Assembly: GCA_002747355.1 (NCBI GenBank)
Contig: PDPC01000039.1
Coordinates: 1 to 45,110 of the forward strand
Length of the DNA stretch: 45,110 bases
Source of the DNA: Pseudomonadota bacterium
Lineage (GTDB): Bacteria; Myxococcota_A; Polyangia; GCA-2747355
Direction: 5' to 3'
Below the pieces are notes generated by a model. The model saw nothing but the letters and a program-made list of their open reading frames with translations, did not search any database and was not told the DNA's origin. The position numbers and the translations under genes are program-made. Shown here in pieces: positions 26,121 through 34,171 of the stretch (positions within the stretch are counted from its first letter, which is position 1; the number at the start of each line of letters is the position of its first letter).

Positions 26121-26767
26121 CCCGAGAGCTCGAACGCGGCCTGGCGCTGTTGACGCTGGCGCTGCTGCCGCTGGGCCTCGTGGCGAGCTGCGCCGGCGAG
26201 CGCGCCCGCCCGCGGCCCGATCCTGGCAGCGGCAGCAGCGAGGTGCCCTGTCGCTGCGAGTGCCCCGAAGGGCCCAAGGGGGGCCTCTCGACGGCGCTGC
26301 TCTCGCGGCTCGCCACGGCCCGAGCGCTGCACCACCAGGCCGATCTGCTGCTGAGCCGAGGTGATAACGACGGCGCCATCGCCAAGGTGCGCGGCATCCT
26401 GGCGCTCGATCTCGACCCACGCTGGCCCGAGGCCGAGGAGGTGCGTCTCGACGCTACCGCTCGGGTCGCGAAGCTGCTCGCCGACAAGAAAAAGGATCTC
26501 GCCGCCGCGCTAGCGCTGGTCGACGCGGAGCTGGCCAACAAGCCGCGGCCCTCGTTCTATTCGGCCAACCTGCACAGCACCCGGGGAGATCTGCTCGAGA
26601 TCAAGGTCAAGACCCTCGACGCGGCGGGGAAGAAGGCCGAGGCCAAGAAGACCGCCCGCGAGGCCCTCGCGGCCTTCGAGCGCTCGATCACGATCAACAA
26701 GGTGCTGCAAGAAACGCTGCGCAGCACGACGCCGCGCGACTCGAAGAAGACTGGAGGCCAGCGATGA
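26117..26767 (+). CDS. lipoprotein of a sigma-factor operon
   Basis: 216 residues. The signal peptide ends in lipobox LVASC. A short Cys cluster (CRCECPEG) comes next. A helical, TPR-like region follows (LLSRGDNDGAIAKVRGILAL, ALALVDAELANKPRPS, then EAREALAAFERSITI-type helices). It may be an envelope scaffold. It overlaps both neighbours by 4 bp, so it belongs to the sigma operon and is probably co-translated with it. Confidence 0.75.
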   Translation: MTRELERGLALLTLALLPLGLVASCAGERARPRPDPGSGSSEVPCRCECPEGPKGGLSTALLSRLATARALHHQADLLLSRGDNDGAIAKVRGILALDLDPRWPEAEEVRLDATARVAKLLADKKKDLAAALALVDAELANKPRPSFYSANLHSTRGDLLEIKVKTLDAAGKKAEAKKTAREALAAFERSITINKVLQETLRSTTPRDSKKTGGQR

Positions 26768-27342
26768 GCGAGCTCTCGCGACGACCCCTGCTCGCGACGC
26801 TGTTGGTGGTGTTGGCGATGGCGCTGTCGGCTTGCGCGGCCGCTCATAGACCCTCCGGGGTGAGGATGGAGCCGACGGTGAAGACCTTGCCCCGGCCTGT
26901 CGACAAGGCCGCGGCGCGCCAGCAGCTGGATGACTACATGCGCCAGCTCGTCGTGGCCCGGCGGGCCCTCGGGCTAGAGGCGACGGACGCCGGGCCATCG
27001 GTCGTTCCTGCGCCGACGTCTAGACGTCGCGCGAAAGCCCGTGACGCGACGTCGAGCCCCGGCCAAGTCCAGCGGCCCGCTCGTCGCCTCAGGCAAATGG
27101 CGCCCACCGCCGGGGCCTCGAATGAGGCGTATGACGGCGGCGCCCGCTATGCGCCGCGCTGCCCGATGCCTTGCAAGCACGCCCGGGCGATCTGTCACGC
27201 TGCACGACGGATCTGCAAGCTCGCCGACTACCTCGCCGAAGACGACGCGCGAGAGCGCTGCGACCAGGCTCGACAAGACTGCCGCGAGGCTCGCGAGACG
27301 ACCCAGAGCCGCTGTCGCACCTGCCCTGTTAGCCCCGCGTAG
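26764..27342 (+). CDS. lipoprotein with a Cys-rich C-terminus
   Basis: 192 residues. Lipobox MALSAC follows a hydrophobic signal. A helical segment (AARQQLDDYMRQLVVARRAL) and a basic low-complexity linker come next. The C-terminus has about 8 Cys residues (CPMPCKHARAICHAARRICK, then CDQARQDCREA). Regular helical Cys spacing suggests a disulphide-stapled helical hairpin, as in some metal-binding or cytochrome-associated sensors, though no haem motif CxxCH is present. It is the last gene of the sigma operon (ATGA overlap) and converges with pssA 71 bp downstream. Confidence 0.72.
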   Translation: MSELSRRPLLATLLVVLAMALSACAAAHRPSGVRMEPTVKTLPRPVDKAAARQQLDDYMRQLVVARRALGLEATDAGPSVVPAPTSRRRAKARDATSSPGQVQRPARRLRQMAPTAGASNEAYDGGARYAPRCPMPCKHARAICHAARRICKLADYLAEDDARERCDQARQDCREARETTQSRCRTCPVSPA

Positions 27343-27413
27343 GTGGGTGGTCTCGGGGGTGGGCTGTCCGGGGAGCGTGCAGAGGGGAGCACCGCGCCAG
27401 AGAGGGGCGTTCG

Positions 27414-28337
27414 CTACGTTGCCGGTCGGTCGTCGTCGTCAGGGACGACGACGTCATCGTCGTCTCCGTCCTCGCCGCTGAGCTCGCGGAGCACCTCGTC
27501 TTCATCGTCGATCTCGTCTTCGTCTTCCGGGCCCAGCGGCTCGCCGGCGCGAAGCTTGGCCTCACGGCGCGCGCGCCGGCGTTCTGCGGCGTAGCGCACG
27601 ACCTCCTCGCTCAACCCGAGGGCGATATAGGCCGAGATCAGGAAGATGAAGATGAACGAGGCGCGCAGCTGCATCACGATCAGCATGCAGACCAGCCCGA
27701 GCAGGAAGATCACGCCCAGGCTCTTTTTCGTGATGCGCAGGTCTTTGAAGCTGCGGAAGCGCACGCGGCTGATCATCAGGTAGGCGAGGATCACGACCAC
27801 CGTGCCGATCGCGCCCTGGGTCACGGCGTAGTTGCCGCCGACGCGGTAGTTCACCACGACCAAGGCGACGATCACCGAGGCCGCGGCGGGGATCGGCAAG
27901 CCGACGAAGACGGCGACGGGCTTGGCGCCGGGGCGGCTGCTCTGCACCTTCGACTCCTCCTTGCGCGCGCTGAGCACGTTGAAGCGCGCGAGGCGTAGCA
28001 CGCCGGCGGCGACGAAGGAGAAGGCGATGAACACCCCGGCGAGGCCGAAGCTCGACAGTCCCCACTTGTAGACCAGCATCGCCGGGGCCGCGCCGAAGGT
28101 GATCGCGTCGGCGAGGGAGTCGAGCTGCATGCCGAGCTCCGACTGCGTCCGGGTCAGGCGCGCGACCCGCCCATCGAAGAGGTCGAAGAAGAAGCCGAAG
28201 CAGATCGCCAGGCTCGCCTGGTAGAGCTCGTCGATCGACGCCTCGCCAGCGCAGAGCGTCAACGCGAAGAACCCGCAGAAGACGTTGGCCAAGGTAAAGA
28301 GGTTGGGCAGGATGAAGAAGGTCTTGCGCAGATTCAT
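27414..28337 (-). CDS. pssA: CDP-diacylglycerol-serine O-phosphatidyltransferase
   Basis: Makes phosphatidylserine from CDP-diacylglycerol and serine, the step before phosphatidylethanolamine. The inner-membrane enzyme shows the complete CDP-alcohol phosphotransferase motif: D52, D55-G56, A59-R60, G69, D73 and D77 (FDGRVAR, then GMQLDSLAD). The N-terminus (LRKTFFILPNLFTLANVFCG) and helix pattern fit PssA of the type II class. At 307 residues it is longer than usual because of an acidic C-terminal tail (EDEDEIDDEDEVLRELSGED) after the last helix. Upstream lie two 22-base direct repeats (28383-28429). Confidence 0.9.
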   Translation of the reverse strand: MNLRKTFFILPNLFTLANVFCGFFALTLCAGEASIDELYQASLAICFGFFFDLFDGRVARLTRTQSELGMQLDSLADAITFGAAPAMLVYKWGLSSFGLAGVFIAFSFVAAGVLRLARFNVLSARKEESKVQSSRPGAKPVAVFVGLPIPAAASVIVALVVVNYRVGGNYAVTQGAIGTVVVILAYLMISRVRFRSFKDLRITKKSLGVIFLLGLVCMLIVMQLRASFIFIFLISAYIALGLSEEVVRYAAERRRARREAKLRAGEPLGPEDEDEIDDEDEVLRELSGEDGDDDDVVVPDDDDRPAT

Positions 28338-28382
28338 GACGACGTCGGCAGTATATCGGGTTTTGTCGCGAGGGACGTTATT

Positions 28383-28429
28383 ATGGGAGCGGTGCTTGAT
28401 TTGGGTGATGGGAGCTGTGCTTGATTGGG
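28383..28429 (-). repeat. two direct repeats upstream of pssA
   Basis: ATGGGAGCGGTGCTTGATT (28383-28401) recurs as ATGGGAGCTGTGCTTGATT (28408-28426) with one difference, a 25-base period. It lies 46 bases upstream of pssA, so it could be a regulator-binding site or part of its leader. Confidence 0.6.
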
Positions 28430-28450
28430 CGGGTGTTCGTCTCGCGGATC

Positions 28451-28879
28451 TCAGCGGCCGCGCGCGGAGCGCTGTCGACGCACCATCACGGCGGCGCAGG
28501 CCCAGGTGAGCAGAAAGGCCATCGCCGCGCGGCAGGCCAGCACGGAGGCGTTGCCCCAGAGCCAGCCGCCTTGCTGGAGGATCATCGCCGTGATCGCGTG
28601 CAGCACCAGGGTCGAGCAGACCAGCATGGCCGCGGCGGTCCAGGGCTTCATCGCGACACCACGGCCGATCAAAAAGGCCGCTGGGAGCAGGCTGGCGATC
28701 TTGGCGCCGTCGATCACCAGCGCCCCGACGATCAACCGCGCCGCCACCGACTCGACGCTGCGGAGCAGCTTGGCCGTCGCGATCACGAGCGGGGCGAGGG
28801 CGATGATGTCGATCAAGAAGGCGCCGACGGCAGCGCAGAACACGAGCCCTACGCCCCGGGCCAGGCCGCGCCAGCTCAT
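28451..28879 (-). CDS. small multi-pass membrane protein beside truA
   Basis: 142 residues with about four helices (LVFCAAVGAFLIDIIALAPL, LIVGALVIDGAKIASLLPAA, AAAMLVCSTLVLHAITAMIL and AAMAFLLTWACAAVMV), ending in a basic tail. No family is recognised. Its start overlaps the truA stop by 4 bp (28876-28879), so the two are probably translated together, truA first. pssA follows downstream on the same strand. Confidence 0.72.
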   Translation of the reverse strand: MSWRGLARGVGLVFCAAVGAFLIDIIALAPLVIATAKLLRSVESVAARLIVGALVIDGAKIASLLPAAFLIGRGVAMKPWTAAAMLVCSTLVLHAITAMILQQGGWLWGNASVLACRAAMAFLLTWACAAVMVRRQRSARGR

Positions 28880-29652
28880 CGCAGATACACGCGCTGCAGG
28901 GTCAGCCCGGCGGCGGGGGCGGTGACGCCACCGGCGGTCCGATCGCCGCTCGCCAGCAGCTCGTGGGCGCGACCCTCAGGGAGCCGACCGCGGCCGATGT
29001 CGACCAGCGTGCCGGCGATGATCCGCACCATGTTCTTGAGAAACGCCGTGCCCTCGACGTCGATCAGCAGCAGCTCGCCGCGCTGGCGCAGGCCGACGCG
29101 GTAGAGTGTACGCACGGTGGTCTCGCGCTCGCAGTCGGCGGCGCGAAAGGCCGCGAAGTCATGGCGGCCGACCAGCGCCTGGCCCGCCCGCGCCATCGCC
29201 TCGAGGTCGAGCTCCCCGAAGACATGCCAGGCCCTCCGCACGCGCTCGGTGTCGCGATGCTGCGGCCGGTAGAGCTGGTAGCGGTAGTGCTTGCCCTCGT
29301 TGTCGCGTCGAGCGTCGAAGTCGAGCGAGACGTCCTCGACGGAGCGTACGGCGATAGGCGCCGGCAGCAGCGCGTTGAGCCCCTTGAGCAGCCGATGCGA
29401 GGAGAGTGCGCTGTCGCTGTAGAAGTTGGCGACCTGCCCCTCGGCGTGGACGCCGGCGTCGGTGCGCCCGGCTCCGCGCAGGCTCACGGGGGCCTGAGTC
29501 AGCTGCGCCAGCGCGGCCTCGATGGTGCCCTGCACGGTGGGCACCCGAGGCTGCCGCTGCCAGCCGCAGTAGGTGCTGCCATCATAGGCGACCACGAGCC
29601 GCAGGTTACGAGCCGCCTGCTCTGACGGCTGGCCTCTCCGATCAGGGGGCAT
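28876..29652 (-). CDS. truA: tRNA pseudouridine synthase A
   Basis: Converts U38-40 of tRNA anticodon stems to pseudouridine. 258 residues from the ATG at 29652. The catalytic motif GAGRTDAGVHA has the nucleophile D65. Other family marks are YDGSTYCGWQRQP near 23, FLKNMVRIIAGTLVDIGRG near 205 and AGLTLQRVYLR at the end. An upstream in-frame ATG at 29670 lies inside the R2 repeat and is less likely. The R2 copy (29655-29820) starts two bases upstream of the start codon, so any promoter or Shine-Dalgarno site for truA must lie within the repeat. Confidence 0.93.
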   Translation of the reverse strand: MPPDRRGQPSEQAARNLRLVVAYDGSTYCGWQRQPRVPTVQGTIEAALAQLTQAPVSLRGAGRTDAGVHAEGQVANFYSDSALSSHRLLKGLNALLPAPIAVRSVEDVSLDFDARRDNEGKHYRYQLYRPQHRDTERVRRAWHVFGELDLEAMARAGQALVGRHDFAAFRAADCERETTVRTLYRVGLRQRGELLLIDVEGTAFLKNMVRIIAGTLVDIGRGRLPEGRAHELLASGDRTAGGVTAPAAGLTLQRVYLR

Positions 29653-29654
29653 CG

Positions 29655-29820
29655 CTAGAGCGCTGACCAACGTCCCTCCCGTCGGCAGCGCTGGTCTGCG
29701 AGATCACGCCGGTTGTCGCTCGTCGGTTGCGCGCCACCAGCAGGCGTCCTCCTCGCTCCTACGCTGTGATTCCGCATCCTTCGCCTACCTCGGTCCGGCA
29801 AGGTGATCAGCCCTCTCGAG
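29655..29820 (+). repeat. R2 element, complete copy
   Basis: A 166-bp copy with terminal inverted repeats: left CTAGAGCGCTGACCA (29655) and right GTGATCAGCCCTCTCGAG (ends 29820), whose reverse complement CTCGAGAGGGCTGATCAC matches the left end in its core. It fills nearly the whole gap between the truA start (29652) and the stop of the next gene (29827). This copy defines the limits used for the partial copies at 1-137 and 13285-13368. Confidence 0.82.
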
Positions 29821-29826
29821 CGTCAG

Positions 29827-30600
29827 TCAGAACTCGATCGCCAGGCCGGCCAACCAGGTCGTGTCGCCGACGTCGAGGGTCGTCTCGGAGCCGAAGCCAT
29901 CGGCGGCGAGGTGCATCATCTCGAAGAAGACGTAGCTATGGTTGATCCCGGAGTTGGCGTCGAGGCTCTTGGCCGCGTCAGGCTCGAAGAGGTCCAGCTG
30001 CACGGCGATGCCGAGGTTGAACTGCCAGCCGAAGCTGCCACCGTTGGCGTCGTTGCCCTCGATCGAGGCCACCGCGCCGTCGCCCTTGCGGATCCACCAG
30101 AAGGTGTAGTTGAGCCCAATCTTGGCGTAGGGCACAAGGGGGATACTCCAGCGCTCTGCCAGGACGTCGAAGCGGTAGACGGCCAGCACGGAGATCGGAA
30201 AGAGCGTGATGCTGGTCTCGCCGGCGACCCGCTCTCTGCTCTTCGTCGGCCCGCCGTTGCCGTCGTCGGCGAAGGGCTCGGCAGAGCGGCTGAAATAGCC
30301 CATTGTGAGGCCAACGCCGACGCTGCCGAAGCCGCGCCAGATCTGCCAGTCGGCTTCGCCGCTGATCATGATCCCGGAGCCATCGCCGAAGAGGTCTTCG
30401 TAGGGGCTGGCGCCGCCGTCGAACTCGCCGTCGATGTTGGGCGTGTAGGGTCCAAGCTTGAACTCGAACGCGAAGTTCTGCGGCGAGGAGAAATCCTTTG
30501 CCTCGACCGGGGTGTCGAAGGGGCTCTGCGCGGAGGCTGGGGTCACCAGCGCACAGACCAGCAGCGACGACGCCAGCAGCGCGAGATGGGCCGCTTTCAT
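29827..30600 (-). CDS. outer-membrane beta-barrel protein, MXAN_2562-like
   Basis: 257 residues from the ATG at 30600, with GGAGGGCAG just upstream. The signal peptide ends ASAQ. The mature protein has alternating strand pattern and starts FAFEFKLGPYTPNIDGEFDG, similar to what I recall of the Myxococcus MXAN_2562 outer-membrane barrel family. It ends with Phe (LAGLAIEF), fitting a barrel signal. Its start overlaps the stop of the upstream anchored-protein gene by 4 bp, and the two families are neighbours in Myxococcus too, so they may form one surface complex. Confidence 0.8.
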   Translation of the reverse strand: MKAAHLALLASSLLVCALVTPASAQSPFDTPVEAKDFSSPQNFAFEFKLGPYTPNIDGEFDGGASPYEDLFGDGSGIMISGEADWQIWRGFGSVGVGLTMGYFSRSAEPFADDGNGGPTKSRERVAGETSITLFPISVLAVYRFDVLAERWSIPLVPYAKIGLNYTFWWIRKGDGAVASIEGNDANGGSFGWQFNLGIAVQLDLFEPDAAKSLDANSGINHSYVFFEMMHLAADGFGSETTLDVGDTTWLAGLAIEF

Positions 30601-31754
30601 CGCTGCCCTCCTCGCCGAGAGCCGAGCCTGACGAGCAACGCCAGGCCGAGCAGGCTCAGGGCGAGCCACCCTGCACCCAGGGGGCCCGCCGTGGAGCAGT
30701 AGCCGCCCTCGGCCTTGCCCCCGCTTCGCTTGTAGCGCTCCCAGAGGTCCTCCGAGAGGACCGGCGTGGCCTCGCCGAGGAGGATCGGGCGGGTGGCGTT
30801 GCCGTGGAGGTCGAAGGCCACCACATAGAAGCGATACGTCACCTGGTTCTCAAGGCCGCTAATGGTGGTGCTCCCGTCGGCCTGCAAGGTCTCGGAGCAG
30901 ACGTAGCTGGGATCGAGGCCTGTGATGCCGGTGTTTGCGCTACCTTCGCTCTTGGCGTGAGCATCTGCAGCGTTGCCGCCATCGCCCGCGCCGGCGTCTC
31001 CTTCTCCGTTGGAAGCGCCCCCGTCGGCGCTGGGGGGAGCGGGGGCCAGGCATCGGCCGTATCCCGGTTCGGGCGGGTGCTTCAGCCCGGGAGCCCTGGT
31101 GTTGGCGATCTCGCAGAGGATCTGGTAGCGCACGTCGGTCTGGGTGGTCGCGCCGGTGGTAAACGAGACGCGCACCAGGTTTTCGCCCCCGACGGGGTCG
31201 CCGTTGGCCTTGGGGGGTGTCGGCGGGATGCCGTCGGCGGTGAAGGTCGTCGAGAAGCTCGAGGTCCAGGTCGTGTCTTGGCCGGTGAAGACGTAGACGT
31301 TGAGCTCTCGGTCTTTGTCGCAGTTGTCGACCATCAGCGTCGCCACCGAGATGCCGTCGCTCTGGGTGGTGATCTCGATGTCCTGATCCTGCTCGGAGAT
31401 CCGCCCCTCCTTCAGGATGCGGCAGGTGTCGGTGAGGATGCTGCCGTCGGTGGTGTTGAGGCAGGTCCCGGAGCCAGCGACGACGGCGAAGCGATCGGGG
31501 CTGCTTCGATCCTGGGTGATCCGCAGACGCAGTCGAATCGACTTCGCGCACTCACAGTTGGCCTTGGAGAAGTATTTGTTCTTGATGTCTTGTTCGGTGA
31601 GCAGCCGGTCGGGAGACGCGTCCGGGTCGTAGAACTCGATCGCCGAGACCGCGAACTGAGCCCAAGCGAGGCCCGGCGCGGTGACGATGGCGAGCACGAC
31701 GACCGCGGCCGCGAGGCGAGGCATCGAAGGGCGGGGGCGTGTTGTCAATCGCAT
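30597..31754 (-). CDS. MYXO-CTERM-like anchored secreted protein, MXAN_2561-like
   Basis: 385 residues from the ATG at 31754; ATG 31724 is an alternative, and neither has a strong Shine-Dalgarno site. The signal peptide (LAAAVVVLAIVTAPGLAWAQ) precedes Ig/fibronectin-like beta domains with paired Cys (NCECAKSIRLRLRI, NGLENQVTYRFYVVAF-type strands). The C-terminus is MYXO-CTERM-like: Gly and Cys (GGYCSTAGPLG), a hydrophobic helix (WLALSLLGLALLV) and a basic end (RLGSRRGGQR). Such tails are expected to be processed for surface attachment. It overlaps the barrel gene by 4 bp. It resembles the MXAN_2561 family. Confidence 0.78.
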   Translation of the reverse strand: MRLTTRPRPSMPRLAAAVVVLAIVTAPGLAWAQFAVSAIEFYDPDASPDRLLTEQDIKNKYFSKANCECAKSIRLRLRITQDRSSPDRFAVVAGSGTCLNTTDGSILTDTCRILKEGRISEQDQDIEITTQSDGISVATLMVDNCDKDRELNVYVFTGQDTTWTSSFSTTFTADGIPPTPPKANGDPVGGENLVRVSFTTGATTQTDVRYQILCEIANTRAPGLKHPPEPGYGRCLAPAPPSADGGASNGEGDAGAGDGGNAADAHAKSEGSANTGITGLDPSYVCSETLQADGSTTISGLENQVTYRFYVVAFDLHGNATRPILLGEATPVLSEDLWERYKRSGGKAEGGYCSTAGPLGAGWLALSLLGLALLVRLGSRRGGQR

Positions 31755-31958
31755 GAACGGGTACATGGACAAGCCGTAAGCAAGGTGTATGCCGCACTCC
31801 GCGGCGCACCAGGTGTCGCGAAGCCTAGGCAGCGCAGCACGGAACGCCGAGTCGCGCAAGCGCGCCGCGCGTGTCGTGCCATCTTGTCAAAGATAGTGCC
31901 GCTGGTGTGCCAGAGTTGCAAGAACGCCGCAGGCGCCGCGTGTTGGTCGGCTGGCAGA

Positions 31959-33710
31959 TCAGCGGGCGAGCTCGGCGCGGAGCTGGTGAACGAGGGTCTC
32001 CAACCGTCGCAGCTGCTCGTCGTCAACCACTTCGGCGAAGCGGCAAGCGTCGTAGCAGCTCCCGAGCTGGCGCACGAGCTCGGCGCAGGGGTGGCCACGG
32101 GCGGCGAGGGCGCGCTCGAGCTCCGCGGCGGTCATCCCGGGGGGTCGCAAGACGTTGGCCTTGGCCAGCGCGGCGAGGGCGCGAGCGTAGAGCTTGCTCG
32201 CCGGGTGGCGCTGATGACGTCGTCTCCCGGGCGCCGCCTGTCTTCGTAGCCGCCAGCCGCGGCGGCGCAAGAGCAGCAGCACCCCTCCTATCCCCAGGAC
32301 CACGGCGCCGACGATCAGAGGCCTGCGGTAGAGGCTGAGCAGCGAAGAGGAGTCCCGCTTCGGCTTGCCCTGTACGAAGCGCTTGATCCGGCTGAAGAGG
32401 CGGAGCTGCTTACCGATGTCGTACTCGACGACGTGGTTGAACCAGCGCAGGCGCAGCGCGTCGATCATCTGCCTGAGGGCTCCGAGGACGCCGCCGCCCT
32501 TGTCGCGAGTCTGCCCCTGCGATGGCGTGGGATCGAAGGCGATCCATCCCAGGTTTGAAAACCAGACCTCGGTCCAGGCGTGGGCGTCACCCTGGCGCAC
32601 GGCCAAGTAGTTGCCAAAGCTGTTCCATTTGCCGCCGGAGAAGCCGTTGACGTGGCGTGTATGGATGCCCACGGCGCGCAGCAGGATCGCCATCGAGGAG
32701 GCGAAGTACTCGCAGTGGCCACGGCGCGTCTCGAAGAGAAACTCGTCGATCGGCTCGCGACCCTTTCGGTGTTCGAGCTCGAGCGTGTAGCGGTGCCGCG
32801 TTTGCAAGTAGCTCATCACCGCCTGGACCTTGTCGTAGACCGTCTGCTTGCCGGCGGTGATGCGGCGCGCGAGGTCGCGGACGCGAGCCGGGACCTCGCG
32901 AGGGAGCCGCAGAAAGGGCGCCATCTCGGGGCGTCGCTCTGGGGCGGCCTGACGCATCAGCTCCGGGGTGGGGCGATAGCGCTTGGAGTAGGCGATGTAG
33001 AGCGCGCCGGTGGTGCGGCGTCGGCGCGCGCGGATCTCGCCGAGGGGGCCTCGCTGTGGGGTGAAGAGTCGCCGCCGGCTGAGCTTGCGCCGCGGGACGT
33101 CGAGGGCCACCGGGCGGTCGGCGCCGAAGATCACCCGTGAGGCGAGGGGCTCGAGGTAGATCCGTTGGCGTAGCAGCGAGCGCCGCAGCCGCGCCGGATC
33201 GAGCCCTCGTCGAGGCTCGAGGGGCTGCTTCACCCCGGGGGCGTGGTCGAGCATCACGAAGAGCCCCTGGCTCGGGTACACCGGCCGCGGGCGTCCCGAG
33301 ACGTAGGAGCTATGGGTCCAGCTGCCGTTGGCGTACTGGTCGTAGACCGAACCGCGCCAGAGGATCGGTACGGCTGGTGGGCTGCGTCGGGGGCTCCCCT
33401 TCGGGCCGAGGATGATCCGCATCACCACCTGCGGGTTGTCGCGGATCCGCCCGTGCTGGCCGAGCTCGACGCGCTCAGAGAAGCCTGCCATGGCCAGGCC
33501 GTGGCGCTTCTGAGTGGCGAAGAGACCAACGCCGATGCGCGGAAAGAGCATGAAGATCGTCGCCGATCCGATCAGCACCCCGATGGAGAGCAACGCGGTG
33601 CCAGCGAGAAACGTGCCGCCCACGATCCGGCGCGAGTTGAGGATCCGCGCCACCTCGACCTTCTCGCTCTGCGCGCCGTCGGCGTGCTTGAGCAGGTAGT
33701 TGTCCTCCAT
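31959..33710 (-). pseudogene. transglutaminase-like protein (TgpA type), catalytic half
   Basis: 583 residues. After one TM helix (FLAGTALLSIGVLIGSATIF) comes a periplasmic transglutaminase-like domain with triad C333 (RRGHCEYFAS), H377 (GDAHAWTEVWF) and D393 (IAFDPTPS). A second TM helix (IVGAVVLGIGGVLLLL) and a DUF4129-like C-terminus follow. The ATG (33710) directly follows a TAG that ends the upstream membrane half in the same frame, with no gap. Together the halves are 735 residues, the usual TgpA length, so one TAG splits one gene. Either it is a recent nonsense mutation or sequence error, or the two parts are made separately by reinitiation at TAGATG. Every catalytic residue is intact. 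Confidence 0.75.
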
Positions 33711-34169
33711 CTACCGCCGCAGGTGAAAGAGGACCAGCGACCAGGTGGTGAAGACCACGTAGGCGATGAAGCAGGCGGCGTAGGCCAGCCCCGTGTTCAG
33801 CGTCGTCGCGGCGACCAGCATCAAGAAGCTGACGACGTAGATCTGCTGGTAGTCCTTGCTGCTGCGGCGGTTGAAGAGCTTGTTGATCAGCACCACCAAA
33901 AGGAAGTGCACCCCGGCGCTGATCAGCGGAGCGTCGGTGAGGACCACGCGCAGCAGCGAGCCGATGAAAAACACCAGCGTGCCGATGTTCCAGGGCAGCG
34001 TCAGGCGCTGCTGTGGGTAGCGTGGTGGCTCGGCGAACCAGCTGAGGGCGACACCGATCAGCGCCAGGATCGCCGTCAGCTCCGATGTCTCTGGCGAGAG
34101 CAGCAGGCTCCCCACGGCCGCGAGCACCATCAGATAGGAGGCGAGCTTATGCGTCAGGGAGAAGCGCAT
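33711..34169 (-). pseudogene. TgpA-type transglutaminase, N-terminal membrane half
   Basis: 152 residues with about five transmembrane helices (LASYLMVLAAVGSLLLS, ELTAILALIGVALSWF, and FLMLVAATTLNTGLAYAACF). It matches the DUF3488 N-terminal part of TgpA-type proteins and ends FHLRR before TAG. Translation across the TAG continues without shift into MEDNYLLKHADGAQ, which is how the intact family reads at this point. It follows the DUF58 gene by 2 bp. The halves could still assemble in the membrane if both are translated. Confidence 0.75.
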
Positions 34170-34171
34170 CG

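Noticed and set aside
14286-33713. Two interrupting TAG codons suggest that TAG might be read as an amino acid in this organism
   Set aside because: TAG is the normal end of several intact genes here (rseP, the Omp85 gene, the J-domain gene, the FG-GAP lipoprotein), and the glnE copy also lacks its first half.
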